From assembly GCA_002493305.1 (NCBI GenBank), contig DKYJ01000039.1:80288-93933 (forward strand): a stretch of 13,646 bases of DNA, written 5' to 3'. Below, piece after piece: positions 1-6,709 of the stretch. How positions within the stretch are numbered: the stretch's first letter is position 1; every line of letters begins with the position of its first letter. The notes under the pieces were generated by a model, which searched no databases, had not been told where the DNA came from, and worked only from the letters and a program-made list of their open reading frames with translations. The translations under genes and the position numbers were made by a program. Source of the DNA: Clostridiales bacterium UBA7103. Lineage in GTDB: Bacteria; Bacillota; Clostridia; Oscillospirales; Oscillospiraceae.

Positions 1-828
1 GCCGTAGAGCTGCTTCCACCACTCAGCCATGAATCGGAAGCTCGGCTCATAGCAGGCGAGGATCTCAACCGAGTAGCCCTTGCCGTAAAGGTGCTGTCTT
101 GCGGCGGCATATCGGATAGCGGGGTTATCGTCCTCACAGCGCAGCAGCGCCTCAAGCTCCTTTTCGGCAGCGTCGATAACGCGGCGCACATCAATGCCCG
201 CAACGGCCATAGGCAGCAGACCCACCGCGCTCAGTACACTAAAGCGCCCGCCCACATCGTCGGGCACGACAAAGCTCTGCCAGCCGTGGGCGTCGGCAAG
301 AGTCTTGAGGACACCCCTGTGGGCATCAGTGGTAGCGAAGATATGCTCGTCCGCCTTGTCGCCGTACTTCTCGGCCAGCAGCTCCCGGAAGATGCGGAAG
401 GCCGCCGCCGGCTCAAGGGTAGTACCGGATTTGGAGATGACATTCACGTCAAAATCAAGCCCGGAGAGCGCGTCGAGCGTGTCGCACAGAGCATCGGCGG
501 ACAGGCCGTTGCCCACGAAGAAGATTCTGGGGTCGTCCTTACCGCCATAGGGCTTTAATAGCTCGATAGCGCCCCGCGCGCCGAGATAAGAGCCACCGAT
601 ACCAATGACTACCAGCGCCTCAGAACGGGAGCGGATCGTCTCCGCCGCCGCGACGATGCTCTCAAGCTCTGTCTCCTTCATGCGGCGGGGCAGCTCCGTC
701 CAGCCGGTGAAATCAGCCCCGAGGCCGCTTTTCTCTGTCAGGGTGCGGTGGCAGAGCTTGGCAAGCTCTATATCCGGGCCCGCGCCTGTGAAAAAGCTCT
801 CAGCCCCGGACATATCTACCTTTATCAT
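1..828 (-). CDS. pgi: Glucose-6-phosphate isomerase, N-terminal 276 residues (3' end outside window)
   Basis: This enzyme interconverts glucose 6-phosphate and fructose 6-phosphate in the cytoplasm (glycolysis/gluconeogenesis). The translated minus strand shows the sugar-phosphate isomerase (SIS) motifs in order: GIGGS at about residues 76-80, SKSGTT at 132-137 and the family signature DDVGGRFSVLSAVGLLP at 190-206. The reading frame stays open to base 1, so roughly the last 170 residues of a typical 440-450-residue bacterial protein are missing. The start is the ATG at 828, preceded by a perfect AGGAGG (835-840) at a 6-base spacing. It lies 106 bp downstream of the carboxypeptidase gene on the same strand but has its own promoter at 877-904. 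What is seen is the frame, motifs and ribosome binding site; the function follows from the family. Confidence is high. Confidence 0.96.
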   Translation of the reverse strand, partial: MIKVDMSGAESFFTGAGPDIELAKLCHRTLTEKSGLGADFTGWTELPRRMKETELESIVAAAETIRSRSEALVVIGIGGSYLGARGAIELLKPYGGKDDPRIFFVGNGLSADALCDTLDALSGLDFDVNVISKSGTTLEPAAAFRIFRELLAEKYGDKADEHIFATTDAHRGVLKTLADAHGWQSFVVPDDVGGRFSVLSAVGLLPMAVAGIDVRRVIDAAEKELEALLRCEDDNPAIRYAAARQHLYGKGYSVEILACYEPSFRFMAEWWKQLYG

Positions 829-839
829 GACAAACCTCC

Positions 840-903
840 TGAAATATGCAGAATTTTGGAAATAACTTTCTATTTAATTATATACCATATTCTGCATATT
901 TCA
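840..903. repeat. Perfect 15-bp inverted repeat bracketing the pgi promoter (candidate operator pair)
   Basis: TGAAATATGCAGAAT at 840-854 is repeated exactly in reverse complement at 889-903, with 34 bp between. One arm overlaps the -35 box and the other lies about 15-30 bases past the predicted start, next to the ribosome binding site. A transcript beginning near 870 would contain only one arm, so an RNA hairpin cannot form from this promoter; a pair of protein binding sites is the better reading. The 889-903 arm and its flank form a partial dyad (ATAT-TCTGC-ATAT, 887-899). No regulator is encoded beside it. Confidence 0.6.
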
Positions 904-904
904 A
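877..904 (-). promoter_or_regulatory. Sigma-A-type promoter of pgi
   Basis: Read on the minus strand, TTGAAA (899-904) is followed after 16 bp by a perfect TATAAT (877-882). Transcription would begin near 870, giving a leader of about 40 bases that ends in AGGAGG. The -35 box overlaps one arm of the inverted repeat at 840-903. The hexamers are seen directly; the start site is inferred. Confidence 0.75.
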
Positions 905-934
905 GCCATGGTTTTTATTTTACGCAGCGGGCGC

Positions 935-2077
935 CTAAATAGCAAACAAGCTCTTAGCCAGCATTCCCAGAATCCCGAAAAAGCCGATGCGGGGGACATC
1001 GTCGGCTGCGACAAGCGGTATCTCCGCCGCCCGCTCCCCGCCGATGGTAACATTTATCCTGCCCAGCACATCTCCCTTATATATAGGTGCCTTCAGGCTC
1101 TCAGGCAGCTCCCAGGCATACTCGGGCTGTACGCCGCTTTTTCGCACAAGGGCAAACTCGCTGCCGCCGTATTCAAGGCCTACGCTGCCCTCGCTGCCCA
1201 GCTCCACCGGCAGACGCGGCAGCTCCTCCTCCGGGCGCAGGGAGCAGAGAGAGTAATTGGCGAAAGCGTAGTTTAAAAGGGTCATGGCGTCGTTGTTGCG
1301 GGAGTCAATGCTCTCGCCGTGCATGACGACGGCGATGTATTCAACCCCCTCCCGCTCCGCCGTTGCGGACAGACAGTACATCGCGCTGGAGGTATATCCG
1401 GTTTTAAGGCCGGTGCAGCCTTCGTACCAATATACGAGCTTATTTGTGTTGCTCAGCTCAAATTCCCCGCCCCTTATGCTGTCCATCCAGATGGTGGTAT
1501 AGTCCTTAATAAGCTCATGCCCGATAAGCTCGCGGCTCATCACCGCGATATCATAGGCGGAGGTATAGTGCTCCCCGTCGTCAAAAAGCCCGGTACAGCC
1601 GGTGAAGTGGGTGTCCTTCAGCCCCAATTGCTCCGCTCTCGCGTTCATTCTGTCCACAAAAAGCTGCTCTGAGCCGCTCAGGTGCTCCGCCATAGCCACG
1701 GCGCAGTCGTTGGCCGAAACGACGGCGATACATTTGAGCATTTCGCCCACGCTCATCTGCTCCCCCTCTTCAAGATAAACACAGCTGCCGCCGAAGGAAG
1801 CCGCCCTCGCCGAAGCCGTCACCGTGTCCTCAAGGCCGATCTTTCCCGACTCGATATCCTCAACTATAAGCAGCATCGTCATCACCTTTGTGACGCTGGC
1901 GGGAAAGCGGCGCTCGTGGGCGTTTTTCTCATAGAGCACCTCTCCGGTGCATTTTTCCATGAGCAGCGCCGACGGGGCGGATATCGCTATATCATCGTCC
2001 TTCAAGGGCGCGGCATAGGCGCTCATGCCGCCCATAAGCAGCAAAAGCGCAAGAGCAAAACAAATAAATCTTTTCAT
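935..2077 (-). CDS. D-alanyl-D-alanine carboxypeptidase, PBP5/DacA-DacF family (serine peptidase S11)
   Basis: A 380-residue secreted penicillin-binding protein that removes the terminal D-Ala from peptidoglycan stem peptides, limiting cross-linking. The N-terminus is a signal peptide (Lys-Arg, a hydrophobic run, then an AYA-type cleavage site near residue 22). All three active-site motifs are present: SVTK with nucleophile Ser61 and Lys64, SAN at 121-123, and KTG at 225-227. A C-terminal beta-rich domain (about 285-360) follows, then a hydrophobic/amphipathic tail (about 364-380) typical of membrane anchoring in this family. The start is the ATG at 2077, five bases after GGAGG (2083-2087); a TTG at 2087-2089 overlaps that ribosome binding site and is unlikely. 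It precedes pgi on the same strand, with no clear terminator between. I cannot tell the vegetative (dacA) from the sporulation (dacF) paralogue, so no symbol is given. Confidence 0.94.
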   Translation of the reverse strand: MKRFICFALALLLLMGGMSAYAAPLKDDDIAISAPSALLMEKCTGEVLYEKNAHERRFPASVTKVMTMLLIVEDIESGKIGLEDTVTASARAASFGGSCVYLEEGEQMSVGEMLKCIAVVSANDCAVAMAEHLSGSEQLFVDRMNARAEQLGLKDTHFTGCTGLFDDGEHYTSAYDIAVMSRELIGHELIKDYTTIWMDSIRGGEFELSNTNKLVYWYEGCTGLKTGYTSSAMYCLSATAEREGVEYIAVVMHGESIDSRNNDAMTLLNYAFANYSLCSLRPEEELPRLPVELGSEGSVGLEYGGSEFALVRKSGVQPEYAWELPESLKAPIYKGDVLGRINVTIGGERAAEIPLVAADDVPRIGFFGILGMLAKSLFAI

Positions 2078-2499
2078 AGCTCCCTCCAAAAATCTATCCT
2101 GTCTAAGCCTATGCCGGAAAAATCCACTTATGAGCCGGTTAGAGATAAAGCTATCAGCGGGGTATTTTTAATAGCCGTGAACAAGCTTTCAAACCTTCAA
2201 TCGCTTGCCGAGCCGGTTGCGGCAGGTTTACAAAATTATGAATATTTCGACAGATTTTTCATTCTGTCAAAAGCCGGGTTTTTTTGAGCAGCGCCGCAAA
2301 ATGGGGGTTTTGAACATTTTCAACAGGGTTTTCAACACACCTTTTTTTGCATATGCCGGAGGGAAATTCAAAACCGGGTTAACATAAACGGCAAAAAATA
2401 ATAATGTAAACTTTTGTAATTATTAACATTTTCGTTATTGACGGCGCTGACGGCGAATAGTAAAATATAACGTAGCCATTTTTTGGAGGCGGTTGAATT
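2078..2499. other. 422-bp intergenic region between divergent carboxypeptidase and AI-2E-family genes
   Basis: No convincing gene is seen here. It carries the AI-2E gene promoter (2438-2466) and an AT-rich 7-bp dyad just upstream of it (TAATAAT 2399-2405 / ATTATTA 2419-2425). For the minus-strand carboxypeptidase two weak promoter candidates exist: TTGAAA (2187-2192) 16 bp from TAAAAA (2165-2170), and TTGACA (2265-2270) 17 bp from a poor AAATAT (2242-2247). Other structure: a 6-bp dyad GACAGA/TCTGTC (2249-2254, 2263-2268), two copies of TTTTCAACA 12 bp apart (2317, 2329) and two copies of GAGCCGGTT 78 bp apart (2132, 2210). None of these has an assigned function. Confidence 0.5.
2438..2466 (+). 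promoter_or_regulatory. Sigma-A-type promoter of the AI-2E-family gene
   Basis: TTGACG (2438-2443), a 17-bp spacer and TAAAAT (2461-2466). Transcription would begin near 2473, giving a leader of under 30 bases that contains GGAGG (2485-2489). Confidence 0.75.
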
Positions 2500-3798
2500 T
2501 TGAGAAAGCATTTCAGATGGGATAAAAAATACCTCTACTGGGGCGTGACGGCCTTCGCGGTCGTCGCCTGCGCCATTTTATTCTACATGGCGCTCAACTA
2601 TATACCGATGCTTGGTAAGGCGCTGAGCACGCTGCTCACTATCCTCAGTCCTTTTGTGTGGGGTCTTGTGATCAGCTACCTGCTCAACCCACTGACAAAG
2701 GCCATGGAAAAGAACGCCTTTTCCCCGCTGGTCGCCTCTATCAACCGACGCAAAAAAAAGCCTCTGGGCAAAAAGCTTGCAAGAGGTCTTTCCGTGTTTC
2801 TCTCAGAGATAATCATGCTGGCCGTGCTCACAGCCTTGGTATATCTCATTATCCCGCAGCTGTATAACAGCATCAATATGATAGTGCAAAACAGCAACGT
2901 ATATATCTCCAACATCACCAACTGGGTCACCAAAGTGCTGGAGGATTACCCCGAAATAGAGCACTACGCCAGCTCCATGCTGGGCGAGGTGAACCAAAAC
3001 CTGATGAACTGGCTGCAAAACAGCGTTCTGCCGGGGCTTGGCGACCTTGTCAGCAATGTGACCACCGGGGTGTACTACGCGCTCAAGGGTGTGTATAACC
3101 TCATCATCGGCATTATCGTCTCGGTGTATATCCTCTCTAATATGGAGGGCTTCAAGGCCGGGGCAAAGCGCCTGCTTTACAGCCTTTTCCGGCTGGAGAC
3201 GGCGGAAAAGCTCCGCGAGGGCATCGCTTTCACGGATCAGACCTTCATGGGCTTTATAAACGGCAAGCTCCTTGATTCGGCCATCATCGGTCTCATCTGC
3301 TATATCGTCTGCGCCATTTTGAATATGCCTTATGCGCTGCTGGTCAGCGTCATCGTAGGCGTGACGAATATTATTCCCTTCTTCGGGCCCTTCATTGGAG
3401 CCATACCCAGCGCGGTCATTATCCTTATGGTCAGCCCTCCCAAATGCCTTATCTTCATCATCTTCATCATTGTCCTTCAGCAGATCGACGGAAATATCAT
3501 CGGGCCGAAGATCCTCGGCAACTCCATCGGCATAAACGGCTTCTGGGTCATGTTCTCCATCATTCTGGGCGCGGGGCTGTTCGGCTTCTGGGGTATGCTT
3601 CTGGGCGTACCGGTGTTCGTGGTCATATACACCGGCATAGGCTCTCTCATCACAAAGCGCCTTAAGGAAAACGATCTTCCCTCCGACGGGGCGGAGTATT
3701 ATGACATTGACCACATTGACCCCGTTACCCATGAGATAATAAAAAAGCCCGCCAAGGCCAAAGCCCCGGCAGGCGATGATGCAAAGGATAAGAAGTAA
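2500..3798 (+). CDS. AI-2E family transporter (UPF0118/PerM-type polytopic membrane protein)
   Basis: A 432-residue integral membrane protein of the AI-2E exporter family (PF01594). Visible hydrophobic segments lie near residues 12-34, 41-62, 97-118, 190-213, 260-283, 283-312, 314-328 and 348-382, with a hydrophilic, partly helical region at about 120-180. The family hallmark TNIIPFFGPFIGAIP is at 289-303, followed by QQIDGNIIGPKILG around 327-340. The C-terminal ~45 residues are charged, Lys/Ala-rich and cytoplasmic-looking. The start is TTG at 2500: GGAGG sits 10 bases upstream and an in-frame TGA at 2494-2496 rules out an earlier start. Members have been linked to autoinducer-2 export, or to cation/proton antiport; substrate cannot be read from sequence. 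It is monocistronic, convergent with the cysteine desulfurase gene. Confidence 0.92.
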   Translation: MRKHFRWDKKYLYWGVTAFAVVACAILFYMALNYIPMLGKALSTLLTILSPFVWGLVISYLLNPLTKAMEKNAFSPLVASINRRKKKPLGKKLARGLSVFLSEIIMLAVLTALVYLIIPQLYNSINMIVQNSNVYISNITNWVTKVLEDYPEIEHYASSMLGEVNQNLMNWLQNSVLPGLGDLVSNVTTGVYYALKGVYNLIIGIIVSVYILSNMEGFKAGAKRLLYSLFRLETAEKLREGIAFTDQTFMGFINGKLLDSAIIGLICYIVCAILNMPYALLVSVIVGVTNIIPFFGPFIGAIPSAVIILMVSPPKCLIFIIFIIVLQQIDGNIIGPKILGNSIGINGFWVMFSIILGAGLFGFWGMLLGVPVFVVIYTGIGSLITKRLKENDLPSDGAEYYDIDHIDPVTHEIIKKPAKAKAPAGDDAKDKK

Positions 3799-3815
3799 AA
3801 ACTTGCACTAAAACT

Positions 3816-3980
3816 TGGCTTGCCTTGTCGCAACAAGGAGAGCTGCCGCGCAGCTGCTGAGAGGATAACCCGCGCGAAGCGCGAAATCTCTCCCGTCGCA
3901 TTTTCAACTGCGCAGGGAGGAATCCTCTCCGTCTTGTCGCTCCGCTCCAAGCCACCTCCCCTTACAGCGGTAAGGGGAGG
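3816..3980. repeat. Self-folding intergenic repeat element (MITE/REP-like)
   Basis: This non-coding stretch between convergent genes is almost entirely nested and tandem inverted repeats. The outer arms are TGGCTTG (3816-3822) / CAAGCCA (3948-3954). Inside lie CCTTGT/ACAAGG (3823-3828, 3833-3838), AGCTGC/GCAGCT (3841-3846, 3850-3855), GAGAGGAT/ATCCTCTC (3859-3866, 3922-3929), CGCGC/GCGCG (3871-3875, 3879-3883) and CTCCC plus CGCA pairing with TGCG plus GGGAG (3890-3900, 3909-3919). It ends with a 10-bp hairpin CCTCCCCTTA/TAAGGGGAGG (3955-3964, 3971-3980). The style resembles dispersed intergenic repeats I associate with Oscillospiraceae genomes; copy number cannot be judged from one window. 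It may also terminate transcription from both sides, though no T-tract follows the last hairpin closely. Confidence 0.6.
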
Positions 3981-4042
3981 CTTTGAAGCAGCATGAGCGT
4001 TTTTCTGCCCGGCAAAACCGCGTATCCCCTTGTCAAACGATG

Positions 4043-5173
4043 CTATCTGTGCGCAAGCGTTCTGCTTGCGTCAATAAGCCCAAGGCACAGCGCCGAGATG
4101 TCCTCCTCGGTGGTATAGCGGGAAAGGCCGACCCTTATCGCCCCGTCTATCGTTCTCGCGTCAAGCCCGATAGCCTCAAGCACATGACTCCGCCCGCCCT
4201 TTTTGCAGGCGGAGCTTTTTGACACATAAATTTCCCGCGCCTCAAGGAAATTCATCAGCACCTCGCTGCGAAAGCCCGGCATGGACAGGCTCAGTATATG
4301 AGGCGCGACGGTCTCAATGAAGCGCACCTCCGGTATGCCCGCCTTGAGCGTATCCATCGCATTGCGGCGAAGCTCCGCCATGCGGCGGCAGTTTTCCTCA
4401 AGCCCTGTCCTTCCCGCCTCACAGGCGGCGGCAAAGGCGGCGATCTGCGGCATGGCCTCCGTCCCGGCGCGGCGCTCGCTCTCCTGTCCGCCGCCAACTA
4501 TAAAGGGCTTGAGGCGCAGGCCGTTTTTTATATACAGCGCGCCGATGCCCTTCGGGGCGTGGATCTTGTGCCCGCTTATGCTTATCATGTCAGCGCCCAG
4601 CGTTTTTGCGGTGAAGGGCAGCTTCATAAAGGCCTGCACCGCGTCCGTATGTAAAAGCGCTTTGGAACCCGCCGCCTTCATTGCGGCGGAAATTGCGGAA
4701 ATATCCGTCACGGCACCGGTTTCGTTATTGACCAGCATGAGAGAAACGAGTATAGTATCAGGGCGGAGCGCATCAATGACGTCGGCTGCGGAGATCACCC
4801 CTGTGCTGTCGGGCTTGAGCCTTGTGACCTCAAAGCCCCGGCTCTCAAGCTCGTCAAGGCTTCTGCGCACGGCGTCATGTTCAACCATGGAGCTGATGAT
4901 ATGCCTGCCCTTGCGCTTCATGGCCTCCGCGCCGGAGAGAAGCGCCCAATTGTCGCTCTCGGAGCCGCAGGAGGTAAAGACCAGCTCTCCCGGCGCGCAG
5001 CCCAGTGCCGCCGCCACCTGCGAGCGGGACTTGTCCAACAGCTTTTTGGCTTCCCTGCCCAGAGTATGGGTGGAGCTGGGGTTGCCGTATATCTCCGTCA
5101 TGGCCTTATATGCGGCCTGTGCCGCCTCCGGGCAGACCCTCGTTGTGGCGGAGTTATCAAGATAGTGTTCCAT
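4043..5173 (-). CDS. Cysteine desulfurase, NifS/IscS family (PLP enzyme)
   Basis: A 376-residue class V aminotransferase-fold enzyme that takes sulfur from L-cysteine as a protein persulfide, releasing alanine, for Fe-S cluster assembly and thiolation. Visible features: LDNSATT near residues 5-11, EHDAV with the cofactor-stacking His99, HTDAVQ with Asp177, the cofactor lysine Lys203 in SGHKIHAPKG, and the sulfur-accepting Cys323 in SKSSACKKGG near the C-terminus. The short SSAC loop fits NifS/IscS rather than SufS enzymes. The start is the ATG at 5173, with GGAG (5184-5187) at a 10-base spacing; the open frame extends upstream but overlaps the divergent gene and lacks a better site. It is divergent from mtaB by 40 bp. 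No IscU-type scaffold lies beside it here, so no symbol is assigned. Confidence 0.93.
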   Translation of the reverse strand: MEHYLDNSATTRVCPEAAQAAYKAMTEIYGNPSSTHTLGREAKKLLDKSRSQVAAALGCAPGELVFTSCGSESDNWALLSGAEAMKRKGRHIISSMVEHDAVRRSLDELESRGFEVTRLKPDSTGVISAADVIDALRPDTILVSLMLVNNETGAVTDISAISAAMKAAGSKALLHTDAVQAFMKLPFTAKTLGADMISISGHKIHAPKGIGALYIKNGLRLKPFIVGGGQESERRAGTEAMPQIAAFAAACEAGRTGLEENCRRMAELRRNAMDTLKAGIPEVRFIETVAPHILSLSMPGFRSEVLMNFLEAREIYVSKSSACKKGGRSHVLEAIGLDARTIDGAIRVGLSRYTTEEDISALCLGLIDASRTLAHR

Positions 5174-5213
5174 TTTATTACTGCTCCAATTCCTGTTTTT
5201 ATCGGAGAAAAAT

Positions 5214-6500
5214 ATGAGATATATTATAACAACTCTCGGCTGCAAGGTCAACCAATATGAGACTCAGGCCATGGAGACGATGCTCTCTCAGCACGGGCAC
5301 AGCCCCGCCGTCGCCGGGGAGATCGCGGACGCGGTCATCATCAACACCTGCGCCGTCACCGCCGAATCCGGGCGCAAATCCCGGCAGACGATCCGCCGCC
5401 TGCGGGACGAAAACCCCGGCGCGGTGCTGGGCGTCTGCGGCTGCTATTCCCAGATAAGCCCGGAAGAGGCCCGGAAGCTGGGAGCAAGCGTCATTTTCGG
5501 CGCCGCCGACAGAGGAGCTTTTATCACAGCCGTGGAAAAAGCCGTCAGTGACGGTCAGGGTGAGGAACGCCTTGACGAGCCTTTCAAGCGCCGCTGTCTT
5601 GAGCGGCTGCCCGCCGGGGCACTCTCCGGGCGTACCAGGGCCATGCTCAAAATTCAGGACGGCTGCGTGAACTTCTGCACCTACTGCATCATACCATATA
5701 CCCGTGGGCGGCTGCGCAGTCTCCCTGTGGAGGAGGCCGCCGCCGAAGCCCGGAGGCTGAGCGGGGAGGGCTATAAGGAGCTTGTTCTCACCGGCATCGA
5801 GGTGGCCTCCTATGGGGCAGACCTGCCCGGGAAGCCCGGCCTTGCCTCAGTCATCGAGGCCGTTGCCGCCGAGTGCGGCGATATGCGCCTGCGCCTTGGT
5901 TCACTTGAACCCACTGTGATAAGCGAGGATTTCTGCCGCCGTATCTCGGCCACCGGCAAGCTCTGCCGACATTTTCACCTGTCGCTCCAGTCCGGCTGTG
6001 ACAGGACGTTGAAAAACATGAACCGCAAGTACGACACGGCCCGCTTCTACGAAGCGGTATGCCTGCTGAGAAAATACTTTCCCGGCTGCGCCATCGCCTG
6101 CGATCTGATAACGGGCTTCCCCGGCGAGACGGAGCAGGATCAGCGGGAGACGCTTGAATTTATCCGCCGCTGCGCCTTCTCCGCCATGCACATCTTCCCT
6201 TACTCCCGCCGCCCCGGCACCCCGGCGGACAGCATGCCCATGCAGCTGACTCAGGCGGTGAAGTCCGCCCGCGCCCATGAGGCCGGGCTTATCGCAGACG
6301 AGCTGCATCGCGCCTTTCTGCAAAGCAGCGTAGGGCTTACGCTCCCTGTGCTGTTTGAGCATGAGGAGGATGGCCGCTGTTCCGGCCACAGCGACACCTA
6401 TCTCACGGTCAGCGTCCCCGGGGAGGGGCTTCGCGGCAAGGTCTTACCGGTGCGCATCACCGGCCTCGAGGGCGATGAGCTGGTGGGCGAAATCGTTTGA
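5214..6500 (+). CDS. mtaB: tRNA (N6-threonylcarbamoyladenosine(37)-C2)-methylthiotransferase MtaB
   Basis: A 428-residue radical-SAM methylthiotransferase that converts t6A37 to ms2t6A37 in tRNAs reading ANN codons. The N-terminal UPF0004 domain has the three auxiliary-cluster cysteines: Cys10 (TLGCKVNQ), Cys46 (NTCAV) and Cys77 (CGCYSQ). The radical-SAM CxxxCxxC is Cys151/Cys155/Cys158 (DGCVNFCTYC), followed by IIPYTRGR, which with TLGCKVNQYE is typical of MtaB rather than MiaB or RimO. GSLEP (229-233), LQSGCD (258-263) and FPYSRRPGTPA (328-338) are conserved; the last ~60 residues fit a TRAM RNA-binding domain. The ATG at 5214 has GGAG (5204-5207) six bases upstream. Its own promoter is not clear; TTATCA (5154-5159) and TATTAC (5176-5181), within and just upstream of the desulfurase gene, are weak candidates. 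Its stop codon overlaps the serC promoter. Confidence 0.95.
   Translation: MRYIITTLGCKVNQYETQAMETMLSQHGHSPAVAGEIADAVIINTCAVTAESGRKSRQTIRRLRDENPGAVLGVCGCYSQISPEEARKLGASVIFGAADRGAFITAVEKAVSDGQGEERLDEPFKRRCLERLPAGALSGRTRAMLKIQDGCVNFCTYCIIPYTRGRLRSLPVEEAAAEARRLSGEGYKELVLTGIEVASYGADLPGKPGLASVIEAVAAECGDMRLRLGSLEPTVISEDFCRRISATGKLCRHFHLSLQSGCDRTLKNMNRKYDTARFYEAVCLLRKYFPGCAIACDLITGFPGETEQDQRETLEFIRRCAFSAMHIFPYSRRPGTPADSMPMQLTQAVKSARAHEAGLIADELHRAFLQSSVGLTLPVLFEHEEDGRCSGHSDTYLTVSVPGEGLRGKVLPVRITGLEGDELVGEIV
5223..5251 (-). promoter_or_regulatory. Cysteine desulfurase promoter, located inside the mtaB coding start
   Basis: On the minus strand TTGACC (5246-5251) is followed after 17 bp by a perfect TATAAT (5223-5228). 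Transcription would start near 5216, giving a leader of about 43 bases before the ATG at 5173. The promoter overlaps codons 4-13 of mtaB, which encode part of its conserved N-terminal LGCKVNQ motif. Confidence 0.72.
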
Positions 6501-6525
6501 CGGTTTGGTGTTCTTATTGTATAAT
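6497..6525 (+). promoter_or_regulatory. Sigma-A-type promoter of the serC operon, overlapping the mtaB stop codon
   Basis: TTGACG (6497-6502), 17 bp, then perfect TATAAT (6520-6525). The -35 hexamer contains the mtaB TGA stop (6498-6500). The predicted start near 6532 gives a leader of about 178 bases before serC, much longer than needed for translation alone. Confidence 0.8.
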
Positions 6526-6531
6526 TAGGTT

Positions 6532-6709
6532 TTGCGAGATATTTTTTTGGAGAAATAAGTGTGAAAAATCACACTTATTTATTAAAAACGGCGTGCCGCT
6601 CGCCGCTAAAGCGGCAACCGCAGCACATGCCAAATAATCTCCATTCAGCCGCACATGGAGGTTTTCATTTCTATTTGTGCTGCCAATATGCGGCAGAACG
6701 GAGATTACT
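6532..6709 (+). promoter_or_regulatory. Long structured 5' leader of serC with an anti-Shine-Dalgarno element (candidate cis-regulatory RNA)
   Basis: Seen directly: a perfect 12-bp hairpin AAATAAGTGTGA-AAAA-TCACACTTATTT (6553-6580); a short hairpin GCCGC-TAAA-GCGGC (6602-6615); a helix GCAGCACA (6620-6627) with TGTGCTGC (6676-6683), which encloses AATCTCCAT (6636-6644) paired to ATGGAGGTT (6655-6663, one G-U). Competing with these, TAATCTCC (6635-6642) is a perfect 8-base complement of GGAGATTA (6700-6707), which includes the serC ribosome binding site; CTGCC/GGCAG (6680-6684, 6692-6696) also competes with the enclosing helix. The inferred model is an on state with the site free and an off state with it sequestered. 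I see no T-box consensus and no riboswitch class I recognise. The first hairpin, followed by TTATTTATT-like sequence, could alternatively be a weak terminator for mtaB. Confidence 0.5.

Noticed and set aside
2249..2287. Hairpin GACAGA/TCTGTC followed by a T-run as a plus-strand terminator
   Set aside because: Ten non-T bases separate the 6-bp stem from the T-run and no plus-strand gene ends upstream.
2311..2340. Repeated TTTTCAACA resembling DnaA boxes, in an AT-rich intergenic region (replication origin?)
   Set aside because: Two mismatches to TTATCCACA, only two copies, and no dnaA, dnaN or other origin gene nearby.
2803..3732. Long minus-strand frame (309 aa) inside the AI-2E gene
   Set aside because: It is His/Asp/Glu-rich mirror sequence of a membrane protein with no recognisable family and no ribosome binding site; the plus-strand gene explains the region.
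6532..6709. T-box riboswitch in front of serC
   Set aside because: No T-box core sequence or terminator/antiterminator pair with a T-run is present.
6677..6709. GTG at 6677 as an earlier serC start
   Set aside because: Adds 11 residues outside the conserved N-terminus and lacks a ribosome binding site; ATG 6710 has GGAG six bases upstream.
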